From: CAZOZK01 sp964584245
GTDB taxonomy: Bacteria; Patescibacteriota; Microgenomatia; UBA1400; PJMF01
Direction: 5' to 3'
DNA: 13,588 nucleotides
Assembly: GCA_964584245.1 (NCBI GenBank)
Contig: CAZOZK010000023.1
Coordinates: 1-13,588 of the forward strand
The notes under the pieces are model-generated. The model was not told where the DNA came from. It was given only the letters and a program-made list of their open reading frames with translations, and did not search any database. The translations under genes and the position numbers were made by a program. Every line of letters starts with the position of its first letter. Positions within the stretch are counted from its first letter, which is position 1. This document shows, one piece after another, positions 6,813 through 12,452 of this stretch.

Positions 6813-7484
6813 ATGTCTCAACACTCAAAAGCAGACTCAACTGAAACTGAAGAATCAAAAATAAAACTACCGTTTATTATCGGAGTTGCGGGTGGCAGCG
6901 GATCCGGAAAAACTACCTTTGCTCAGAAAATTTTGCACCAAATCCCTGCTGATTTAGTGGCACACATGACGCACGACTCATACTACAAAGATCAATCCCA
7001 TTTAGAGTTTAGTGAGCGAACCAAAACGAATTACGACCATCCCAATTCTCTCGAAACAGAACTTCTCGTGTCCCATATTAATAGCTTGCTCAAAGGAAAA
7101 AGTATTGAGCATCCAACCTATGATTATGCCCTACACACCAGAGCAAAGGAAACTAAACGAATTGATCCGAAACCAATTTTGCTTATTGAAGGCATCCTGA
7201 TTTTCGCCGAACCCGCTCTACGCGATTTATTTGACCTCAAAATTTTTGTGGACACCGAGGGTGATTTGCGACTAGCGCGCAGATTACTTCGAGACGTTGC
7301 AGAGCGTGGACGCACATTTGAATTTGGTATCGAACAATTTTTGACTTTTACCAAGCCAATGCACGATCAATTTGTTGAGCCATCCAAACGCTTTGCTGAT
7401 ATCATCATTCCAGAAGGTGGATTGAATACGGTCGCAAACTCGGTTATTCGTGCACACATCAAATCCATTCTCAATAAAATCTAA
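6813..7484 (+). CDS. udk: Uridine kinase
   Basis: This 223-residue enzyme should phosphorylate uridine (and usually cytidine) to the monophosphate in pyrimidine salvage. It shows the uridine kinase motifs in order: P-loop GVAGGSGSGKTT (24-35), THDSYYKD (53-60) with the catalytic Asp, TNYDHPNSL (72-80), a PTYDYALHTR substrate loop, LLIEGILIF, and RRLLRDVAERGRTFE in the lid. An N-terminal polar tail of about 18 residues precedes the domain. The length is normal for the family. Salvage of nucleosides fits a host-dependent or scavenging lifestyle. The TAA stop overlaps the stop of the opposing transporter gene by 4 bp (CTAA, 7481-7484). Confidence 0.93.
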   Translation: MSQHSKADSTETEESKIKLPFIIGVAGGSGSGKTTFAQKILHQIPADLVAHMTHDSYYKDQSHLEFSERTKTNYDHPNSLETELLVSHINSLLKGKSIEHPTYDYALHTRAKETKRIDPKPILLIEGILIFAEPALRDLFDLKIFVDTEGDLRLARRLLRDVAERGRTFEFGIEQFLTFTKPMHDQFVEPSKRFADIIIPEGGLNTVANSVIRAHIKSILNKI

Positions 7485-8719
7485 GTAATGCGAATTTTTT
7501 GTTTGATAAAATCTCTGGTAAAGTAAATCGTCAACAGACTGAAAATTACTATAAACGTGATATTGAAAATTCCAAACAAAAATGAGAAACCAGAATACTC
7601 TCCTATAAATCCACCGATGATTGGCGAAAAAATATAGGCGATACTGTACACCAATCGTTTCAGCCCAATTAAATCATCACCATCGTTATTGTTTTTCTTT
7701 GCAAGTGTTGTCAAAATCGTATCGGTAAGTGGAAAATTGATTGAGTGAAAAACAGTTCCCAAAATCAACAACAAAAAGAATAGATAATAGTTAGTTGCGT
7801 AAAACAATCCCAGAAATAACATATTGGCAATAGTAAGCGTGACCGCTGAATAGATCTGCTGGTTTTTTATGATTGGATACCGCGCCATGATTGCAGATCC
7901 AACCACCGCGAATATTTGATATATCGCCACAATCACCCACGCAAATTGTAGGCCAAATTTTTCTGCACTCCAGATTCCTCCGTATGTCCAAATTAATGCA
8001 TCGAAAATCCAAACCGCGCTAAATAGCAGCACAGCGGTTTTTTGCTGAAATAATAAACGAACAAATACAAAGAACTCAGAAAAAAATGCAGCTGAATTCG
8101 CAGTTTTAGTAATTCCAACAAGTGGCTGATCCTTCACTTTTGTGTACACCAAAAATAAAAATAAAATTGCAGTGAGTTGTAGTGGAATTACAAATAATAC
8201 CGAAAAAACTAATGACAAAATCAAAAATAAATTGCCCATCAACACTGCACTAAAATCCAAAAATGAACTTAAGATAGAAACCACACTCCAATCTTTTTCT
8301 ATTTCTTTCACTGTCTCAACATTTCGAATAAACTGGTTCAACGCATAGGATATAAATTCATAATAAATTCCCGAAATAAAACTGGCAATAAAAAGAAAAA
8401 AGATGTTTTCATATTGCAAACCAACAAAAGTGAGCGTTGGAAACAGCACGCTCGTAAGTGCACCAATTTGCATCAAACGTTTCCAATGAAAACGCTTAAA
8501 AAAAGTCGGCAGCGCTGCGTCTGTCAGCAGTGAACCTAACGCCGCAAAGGCAATTACAAACCCAATCAAATAGGGATTTTGCAAACGGCCATCAACCTGC
8601 AGCGGGAACATGTAGGTCAAAACGCTATCACACAGGTAAATAAGACCGTACGGAATCAAAAAAATCCCAAGTGAGGTCTTGATTTGTTTTGCGTTGCGAA
8701 GCCGAGAAAATGATCTCAT
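7481..8719 (-). CDS. MFS-type membrane transporter
   Basis: The 412-residue product is very hydrophobic with about 12 membrane helices in two six-helix halves separated by a polar stretch near residues 200-215 (TKVKDQPLVGITKTAN). A basic N-terminus (RSFSRLRNAKQIKTS) and a short basic tail (RDFIKQKIRIT) fit the positive-inside rule. Length and layout are those of the major facilitator superfamily; the loop between helices 2 and 3 (FKRFHWKRLM) is in the place of the MFS A-motif but lacks its usual GxLaDrxGRr wording. The substrate cannot be told. The gene converges on udk with a 4-bp stop overlap and no terminator between them. Upstream, on the minus strand, I see no strong promoter. Confidence 0.82.
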   Translation of the reverse strand: MRSFSRLRNAKQIKTSLGIFLIPYGLIYLCDSVLTYMFPLQVDGRLQNPYLIGFVIAFAALGSLLTDAALPTFFKRFHWKRLMQIGALTSVLFPTLTFVGLQYENIFFLFIASFISGIYYEFISYALNQFIRNVETVKEIEKDWSVVSILSSFLDFSAVLMGNLFLILSLVFSVLFVIPLQLTAILFLFLVYTKVKDQPLVGITKTANSAAFFSEFFVFVRLLFQQKTAVLLFSAVWIFDALIWTYGGIWSAEKFGLQFAWVIVAIYQIFAVVGSAIMARYPIIKNQQIYSAVTLTIANMLFLGLFYATNYYLFFLLLILGTVFHSINFPLTDTILTTLAKKNNNDGDDLIGLKRLVYSIAYIFSPIIGGFIGEYSGFSFLFGIFNITFIVIFSLLTIYFTRDFIKQKIRIT

Positions 8720-8797
8720 AAAAACGTTAAGTAAGGTGATTACAGTAGCTCAAGACTAATCTTAGCACAAAGCCAGTAAGATCCGCAGTTTTATTTG

Positions 8798-8827
8798 CTG
8801 ACAAAGCCACGCAAAATACTGTATAGT
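8798..8827 (+). promoter_or_regulatory. Predicted sigma-70-type promoter of the Q/P-rich membrane protein
   Basis: CTGACA (8798-8803, 5 of 6 to TTGACA) and TATAGT (8822-8827, 5 of 6) are separated by 18 bp, the most consensus-like protein-gene promoter in the window. The -10 ends 8 nt before the ATG at 8836, predicting a leaderless mRNA. Confidence 0.6.
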
Positions 8828-8835
8828 TAACTGTG

Positions 8836-9504
8836 ATGCAAGATCAACAGTACCAGCCGCAGCAGGCTCAACAGCCCCAGCAACCTCAACCAGAGCAAGT
8901 TGAACAGCCCATGTCTGCAGAAGATGAAGCTGCATACCAGCAATATTGGGAAGAACAACAAATGTTGCAAAATCAACAGGCTCAACAGCAGTGGAATCAG
9001 CCACTCCTTCCTACTCAATTCAAGCCAATTCCAGAGGAAATTATTGTGGAGTGGGCCGCTCCAAGTCGTCCTTTCAAAAAAAGAAATCGCCAGTTTTACT
9101 CGACAGTAGCTATCATTGTGCTGCTCATCTCGATGATTTTGTTCTTCGCGGGGCAAGTTTTGCCAATTGCAGTCGTCATTTCAGTCGCCTTTTTGGTCTA
9201 TGTGTTGTACAGTATTCCACCTGGGCAGGCTCAAAATAAGATTACTACCTACGGCATTCGTACCGACGACTCAATTTACTATTGGGAAGAACTCAGCCGT
9301 TTTTGGTTTGAGGATCAACTTGACGAAAAAATGATGCTTTTTGAGCTCAATCGATTCCCCTGGCGCGTCATTCTGCTCATCCAACCTGAGGATCAAGAAG
9401 ATTTCAGAAGCTTACTTAAAGACGTGTTACTCGAGCAAAAACCACCAGTAACTCAAGTTGATAAATGGGCAAACTGGCTCAAAGAAAAACTTCCATTAGA
9501 GTAG
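8836..9504 (+). CDS. Q/P-rich membrane protein with two adjacent helices
   Basis: The protein has three parts. Residues 1-60 are low complexity, rich in Gln and Pro, with Q-P and A-Q-Q runs. Residues about 88-105 and 109-126 form two membrane helices joined by a very short turn after a basic KKRNR. Residues 130-222 are a soluble domain with TYGIRTDDSIYYWEEL, RFWFEDQ and WRVILLIQPEDQ, a strand-rich pattern that recalls bacterial PH-like domains. Both termini would then be cytoplasmic. I recall this general layout in uncharacterised Patescibacteria proteins but cannot name a function. I chose the ATG at 8836 over the GTG at 8833 because the promoter places the transcript start at about 8834-8836. 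Confidence 0.8.
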   Translation: MQDQQYQPQQAQQPQQPQPEQVEQPMSAEDEAAYQQYWEEQQMLQNQQAQQQWNQPLLPTQFKPIPEEIIVEWAAPSRPFKKRNRQFYSTVAIIVLLISMILFFAGQVLPIAVVISVAFLVYVLYSIPPGQAQNKITTYGIRTDDSIYYWEELSRFWFEDQLDEKMMLFELNRFPWRVILLIQPEDQEDFRSLLKDVLLEQKPPVTQVDKWANWLKEKLPLE

Positions 9505-9518
9505 TTTCCTCCCCTGAC

Positions 9519-9547
9519 TTTACTTATTGGTGATTCCAGACTAAAAT
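9519..9547 (+). promoter_or_regulatory. Predicted promoter of the tRNA genes
   Basis: TTTACT (9519-9524) and TAAAAT (9542-9547) are separated by exactly 17 bp. Transcription would start near 9554, about 40 nt before tRNA-Arg. No terminator separates the two tRNAs, so both are probably read from here. Confidence 0.5.
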
Positions 9548-9593
9548 AGTAACTTATCCTGCAGATTCACAAAAAGTGTGCATGGAATAACAA

Positions 9594-9667
9594 GCGCCTA
9601 TAGCTCAGCTGGATAGAGCATCAGTTTGCGGAATTGAAGGTCGTTGGTTCGAATCCAACTGGGCGCA
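9594..9667 (+). tRNA. tRNA-Arg, anticodon GCG
   Basis: This 74-nt gene folds completely: acceptor GCGCCTA/TGGGCGC (one G-U), D stem GCTC/GAGC, anticodon stem TCAGT/ATTGA (one G-U) around loop TTGCGGA, 5-nt variable loop, T stem GTTGG/CCAAC with loop TTCGAAT, discriminator A at 9667. The anticodon GCG is at 9628-9630. A20 in the D loop and C35 are arginine identity elements. CCA is not encoded, so a CCA-adding enzyme is needed. Most bacteria use ACG (read as inosine) for these codons, so the G34 form is noteworthy. Confidence 0.93.
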
Positions 9668-9720
9668 CACCTCTGTAAGTACTTTTTTGCTTGATGATAC
9701 CACTGCGAGCGATTTGAACA

Positions 9721-9805
9721 GGTGAGATGCCGGAGCGGCTAAACGGCCAGGTCTCGAAAACCTTGGGAGGCTTGCCTCACGCGAGTTCGAATCTCGCTCT
9801 CACCG
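9721..9805 (+). tRNA. tRNA-Ser, anticodon CGA
   Basis: This 85-nt class II tRNA has acceptor GGTGAGA/TCTCACC (7 perfect pairs), D arm CCG/CGG, anticodon loop CTCGAAA with CGA at 9755-9757 (codon UCG), a long variable arm with stem GAGGC/GCCTC, T stem GCGAG/CTCGC with loop TTCGAAT, and discriminator G at 9805, all typical of tRNA-Ser. The outermost anticodon-stem pair (27-43) is a C-T mismatch. CCA is not encoded. The last six bases also belong to a 21-bp hairpin with downstream sequence, and parts of its 3' end are repeated at 9879-9957. Confidence 0.94.
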
Positions 9806-9810
9806 CAAAT

Positions 9811-9838
9811 GGAAACGCCCGCTAGGGTGTTTTTATTT
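9811..9838 (+). terminator. Intrinsic terminator after tRNA-Ser
   Basis: AAACGCCC (9813-9820) pairs with GGGTGTTT (9825-9832) around a GCTA loop, followed by TTATTT. The stem can be extended outward to 21 bp (9800-9820 with 9825-9845), reaching into the tRNA acceptor strand. The central GC-rich part plus T-run is a good rho-independent terminator. Confidence 0.65.
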
Positions 9839-9958
9839 GCGGTGATGGTGAAGGATGCAGGACTTTTAAACGAGCATAGCGAGTGAAATATGAATCTCGC
9901 CGCATGGTGAACGGAGTGAACCAGGCTAGTGCACGCGAAGCGGGCCGCTCTCACCGCC
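9839..9958 (+). repeat. 120-bp element echoing the tRNA-Ser 3' end
   Basis: The element is bounded by the inverted pair GCGGTGA (9839-9845) and TCACCGC (9951-9957). Inside it are GCGAG (9879-9883) and GAATCTCGC (9892-9900), matching the T arm of tRNA-Ser at 9781-9785 and 9789-9797, and CGCTCTCACCGC (9946-9957), an exact copy of 9795-9806. A 45-bp segment (9901-9945) with a GTGAAC direct repeat separates the two 3' pieces. No plausible coding frame covers it. It may be a decayed, split tRNA copy, an integration scar, or a structured RNA; the sequence alone does not decide. Confidence 0.55.
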
Positions 9959-9992
9959 AAGTTTAAACCTCCCCCAACTTATTGATTACCAG

Positions 9993-10021
9993 TTCAACAC
10001 GGATCTGTCTATTGGTATACT
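9993..10021 (+). promoter_or_regulatory. Predicted promoter of the S51 peptidase gene
   Basis: TATACT (10016-10021) ends 6 nt before the ATG at 10028, again suggesting a leaderless mRNA. A weak -35, TTCAAC (9993-9998), sits 17 bp upstream. Confidence 0.45.
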
Positions 10022-10027
10022 ACACCA

Positions 10028-10672
10028 ATGAAACTTTTTCTGGCATCTCAAGCAAAGCATCCAAAAACTATGTCAGATATAGAAAATTTTGTTGGTGGCT
10101 ATGAAGGCAAAAAAATGGTTTATATACCTACTGCCGCTAACGGTCAAGAGCTATATGGAACATGGAAAAGTGGGGATAGCTGGAATAAAGTTAAAGCATT
10201 ACCTTTAAAGGTTTTCCCATTGGTTTTGGAAGAGGTTCAGGACACAAAACAACTTGATGTACTTGATTCGGCAGATATCATTTGGCTTGCAGGAGGATAT
10301 TGGGGATACTTAATGTACTGGATGAGACGATTAAAGCTTGACGAACGCATTCCACAATTAGTTGCCCAAGGGACTGTTCTAATTGGTTCTAGTGCTGGAT
10401 CCGGTGTGATGTCTAAGACACTAGATATTGCAGAATGGTGGAGATATGAAGCTGACGAGCCACCTGTCCCAGAGATAGGAGCTAGTATTTTGCCTGGTCT
10501 TGGTTTGGTTGATTTTGATATTTATCCTCACTATACAGAGAAGTTACATGAGTACATCACACAACAGTATAGTGGAAATAAGATGTACCTAGTTAAAGAT
10601 GGAGAATCAATTGAAGTAAATGGAAATGCGATTAAAATTAATGGTGAGGAAAGAATTATCAGTAGCCACTAA
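10028..10672 (+). CDS. Peptidase S51-family protein (dipeptidase E-like)
   Basis: This 214-residue cytosolic protein has the S51/type 1 glutamine-amidotransferase-like fold. Visible motifs are MVYIPTAAN near the start, DIIWLAGGYWGYL (83-95, in place of the usual GGGNT), the nucleophile elbow LIGSSAGSGVM (118-128) with Ser122 in GxSAG, and DIYPHY (164-169) with His168 where the catalytic His lies. Characterised relatives are dipeptidase E (Asp-X dipeptides) and cyanophycinase; length fits the former. The loss of the N-T after GG, replaced by Y-W, may alter the substrate pocket. It is a single gene behind its own promoter, converging on the Nudix pseudogene. Confidence 0.85.
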   Translation: MKLFLASQAKHPKTMSDIENFVGGYEGKKMVYIPTAANGQELYGTWKSGDSWNKVKALPLKVFPLVLEEVQDTKQLDVLDSADIIWLAGGYWGYLMYWMRRLKLDERIPQLVAQGTVLIGSSAGSGVMSKTLDIAEWWRYEADEPPVPEIGASILPGLGLVDFDIYPHYTEKLHEYITQQYSGNKMYLVKDGESIEVNGNAIKINGEERIISSH

Positions 10673-10684
10673 GATGTATTAGAG

Positions 10685-10704
10685 TTCCAAGATCACCCCA
10701 TCTC
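10685..10704 (+). repeat. Direct repeat, left copy, flanking the Nudix pseudogene
   Basis: This 20-bp sequence begins TTCCAAGATC and ends ATCTC. It matches 11181-11200 at 17 of 20 positions in the same orientation. The pseudogene lies between the two copies. Confidence 0.55.
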
Positions 10705-10716
10705 CCTCGCCAGAAA

Positions 10717-11158
10717 TCAACTCCACTCCTCTTCAATCTTGAATCTACTCCACCGAAATGGAGAAAAATCCATTTTTTTAAGATTCTCAATAGGTAAAAA
10801 CAATGGTTCGGGCAACTCGTGCCACTTGAACCATTTCCACTCCTCACATTTATCTGGTTCTATAACTTCTGGATTGCCCTGCTCACAATCAGCAATAACA
10901 AAAACAGTTATGTAATGTTTTTCCTCATCAACAAAAATATCATTGGTATATGGCCCATACCACAGATTTGTAATCTCTAAGCCAGTCTCTTCTTTAACTT
11001 CTCTTTGCACATTGGGTTATAGTTTCATTCAATTCAATGTGACCACCAGGAAATGACCAAGACCCATCACCATGTGAGTTCTTTCTTTTCCCCAACAAAA
11101 CACACTCATCTCGCAAAACAATTACGCCTAGACCTACTGATGGTTTTAATGAAGTCAT
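10717..11158 (-). pseudogene. NUDT15-like Nudix hydrolase, broken by a frameshift
   Basis: On the minus strand an ATG at 11158 opens MTSLKPSVGLGVIVLRDECV, continues through GSWSFPGGHIELNETITQCA, and then stops early. The adjacent frame carries REVKEETGLEI, HYITVFVIADCE, VIEPDKCEEWKWFKWHELPE to a TGA at 10717-10719. Joined, they form a 147-residue protein closely patterned on NUDT15 (GVGVV..GKRK..HG.G.W..PGGH, EPEKCE.W.W..W.ELP). The Nudix box G-x5-E-x7-REVxEExGL is restored exactly by adding 2 nt at about 11005 (inside TGCAAAGAG on the minus strand). The intact enzyme would hydrolyse damaged or non-canonical dNTPs. This is either a recent null mutation or a sequencing error. A downstream GTG at 11010 gives only the C-terminal half. 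Confidence 0.85.
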
Positions 11159-11166
11159 ATGTTGTT

Positions 11167-11172
11167 AGTATA
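11167..11172 (-). promoter_or_regulatory. Predicted -10 box (TATACT) of the NUDT15-like gene
   Basis: On the minus strand TATACT ends 8 nt before the ATG at 11158. No convincing -35 is seen. Its survival fits a recent frameshift. Confidence 0.4.
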
Positions 11173-11180
11173 ACAAAAAA

Positions 11181-11200
11181 TTCCAAGATCCTCTCATCTC
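11181..11200 (+). repeat. Direct repeat, right copy, flanking the Nudix pseudogene
   Basis: This sequence begins TTCCAAGATC and ends ATCTC, matching 10685-10704 at 17 of 20 positions. It lies just upstream of the pseudogene's promoter, so the two copies enclose promoter and gene. Confidence 0.55.
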
Positions 11201-11221
11201 ACCACAAGAAAATATATACTA

Positions 11222-11230
11222 TGCTAAAAT
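11222..11230 (+). promoter_or_regulatory. Extended -10 promoter (TGC-TAAAAT) of the ADPR-type Nudix gene
   Basis: TG at 11222-11223, one base, then TAAAAT (11225-11230) form an extended -10 ending 9 nt before the ATG at 11240. The -35 region (CCACAA) is poor, which extended -10 promoters tolerate. A second TATACT lies at 11215-11220. Confidence 0.5.
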
Positions 11231-11239
11231 CAAACTACT

Positions 11240-11803
11240 ATGACTCCAAAAAAATGGAAGCTGCTCTCAAAAAAAGATGTTTCACCAAGTAAATGGTTTC
11301 CCATTGAATCCCGTACCTATGAATTGCCAGATGGTCGTATTGTAGACGACTTCACCGTAACCACTTTGTCCGACGTAGCAATGGTGCTTCCTATTACTAA
11401 AGATAGAAAAACTGTTTGGGTTAATCAGTTTAAACCTGGAATTGGAGATATTCTTATACAACTACCAGCAGGTAGATTAGAAAAAAAACATACCTCAATG
11501 AGCGAAGCTGCCTTACATGAATTGGAGGAGGAAGTCGGGATTCGTGCAGATCAATCTCAACTCCATTTTATAGCTAAAGTCCACGCTTTTTCTACAAAAG
11601 CTTCAGAGGTGGTTCACCTTTTTTTAGCAGAAAATTGTGAATTTAACTCACAGCAAAATTTAGACGCAAACGAAGATATTGAAATTTTAGAATTGTCTTT
11701 TAGTGAAGTCGAAGAAAAAATTCTAAACGGTCAAATTTGGGATGCAGAGGCAATTGCAGCTTGGGAACTAGCGAAGAAAAAATTTCCAGAGCAGTTTGCT
11801 TAG
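11240..11803 (+). CDS. Nudix hydrolase, ADP-ribose pyrophosphatase-like
   Basis: The 187-residue protein has the layout of ADP-ribose pyrophosphatase-type Nudix enzymes: an N-terminal strand domain (SRTYELPDGRIVDDFTV), VWVNQFKPGIGDILIQLPAG before the box, then the Nudix helix EAALHELEEEVGI, and a C-terminal helix DAEAIAAWELAKKKF. The box is atypical: between G and the helix there is one extra residue (RLEKKHTSMSEAAL), the first Glu is absent, and the Arg of REUxEE is His. The three metal-binding Glu of the helix remain. It probably cleaves a nucleoside-diphosphate sugar or related compound. Its last 4 bp overlap the stop of the opposite MTH1-like gene. A remnant of a paralogue lies at 182-259. 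Confidence 0.83.
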   Translation: MTPKKWKLLSKKDVSPSKWFPIESRTYELPDGRIVDDFTVTTLSDVAMVLPITKDRKTVWVNQFKPGIGDILIQLPAGRLEKKHTSMSEAALHELEEEVGIRADQSQLHFIAKVHAFSTKASEVVHLFLAENCEFNSQQNLDANEDIEILELSFSEVEEKILNGQIWDAEAIAAWELAKKKFPEQFA

Positions 11804-12270
11804 AAACCTGCCTCACTCATCTCTATTTTTACAACTTTCAACTCGGTGTTAAATGTGAATACTCCACTTAAACTATGGCCATTTAGTATAGCTGGCAGCC
11901 AAAACTGTGCATCATCCCACATCTGCGACAATGGCAATTTTTGTTTGTTGACCCATTCAGGCTTTATTTCATCACTCTCAGTTGGAGTGCCTTCCCATTT
12001 CTGACAAATAAATGAGTGAACTTGCTGACTCCAATCTGGCTTCTCAGGAAAAAGAAAAGTAAAATTTCCTACCTTTTGAAGTGCTGGTTTTGTGACTCCA
12101 ATTTCCTCGTACATTTCTCTGGTGATTGCATCCATCTCAGACTCTCCACTTTCAATTTTTCCACCAATACCCAAATAATTTCCTTTGCCAAATCCGGTTT
12201 TCTTATACCCAAGCAACACATCTTCTTTGTTCAATAAAAATACAACTGTTCGCTGACTAAGTCCTTGCAT
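11800..12270 (-). CDS. MTH1 (NUDT1)-like Nudix hydrolase
   Basis: The 156-residue product aligns without gaps to human MTH1 through the first half as I remember it: T8, K23, GFGKGNY (26-32), GGKIESGESEMD, and a perfect Nudix box G37-x5-E43-x7-R51-E52-M53-x-E55-E56-x-G58-V59. The second half keeps TPTESDEIKPEW, the QMWDDAQFWLPAIL segment (W118, D119, D120; MTH1 has W-P-D-D) and GVFTF. MTH1 clears 8-oxo-dGTP and 2-hydroxy-dATP from the nucleotide pool. Asn33, which contacts the base in MTH1, is Leu here, so specificity may differ. The ATG at 12270 is supported by a TACAAT box 8 nt upstream. It converges on the other intact Nudix gene. Confidence 0.9.
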   Translation of the reverse strand: MQGLSQRTVVFLLNKEDVLLGYKKTGFGKGNYLGIGGKIESGESEMDAITREMYEEIGVTKPALQKVGNFTFLFPEKPDWSQQVHSFICQKWEGTPTESDEIKPEWVNKQKLPLSQMWDDAQFWLPAILNGHSLSGVFTFNTELKVVKIEMSEAGF

Positions 12271-12278
12271 ATATCAGA

Positions 12279-12284
12279 ATTGTA
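12279..12284 (-). promoter_or_regulatory. Predicted -10 box (TACAAT) of the MTH1-like gene
   Basis: On the minus strand TACAAT (5 of 6) ends 8 nt before the ATG at 12270, predicting a leaderless transcript. No clear -35 is seen. A TATAAT at 12297-12302 on the plus strand could drive divergent transcription. Confidence 0.42.
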
Positions 12285-12326
12285 ACAAAGGTTTGCTATA
12301 ATAGGGACTTTAATTCAAAAATTTTC

Positions 12327-12392
12327 TTCGATGATGTCAAAGAAATAATTCGGCCAAGATATGAAGCATTAAAAACAGTTTTTGTTGGTTAA
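12327..12392 (+). pseudogene. Short orphan ORF remnant, possibly a transposase N-terminus
   Basis: One frame reads FDDVKEIIRPRYEALK and six more residues before TAA at 12390-12392. The frame is open upstream but has no suitable start. The wording IRPRYEALxxxFV recalls the N-terminal segment of some DDE transposases that begin with a helix-turn-helix, but 22 residues are too few to be sure. The rest of the 182-bp spacer between the MTH1-like gene and the riboflavin kinase shows no gene. Confidence 0.25.
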
Positions 12393-12452
12393 AAGAAGTA
12401 CTGAACACAACACTATAAATTATCGAGGTACCATCTCAAAGTTAGATTTATC

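Noticed and set aside
8762..9156. Two minus-strand ORFs over the Q/P-rich gene
   Set aside because: They mirror Gln/Pro-rich codons (giving Leu and Val/Ala runs) and cross the well-supported promoter of the plus-strand gene.
9739..9960. Minus-strand ORF of 73 residues containing GESEIRTRVRQASQGF
   Set aside because: It is the reverse complement of tRNA-Ser and its trailer, a well-known source of false ORFs.
11053..11292. Plus-strand ORF of 79 residues
   Set aside because: It is antisense to the 5' half of the NUDT15-like pseudogene and runs into the next Nudix gene in the wrong frame.
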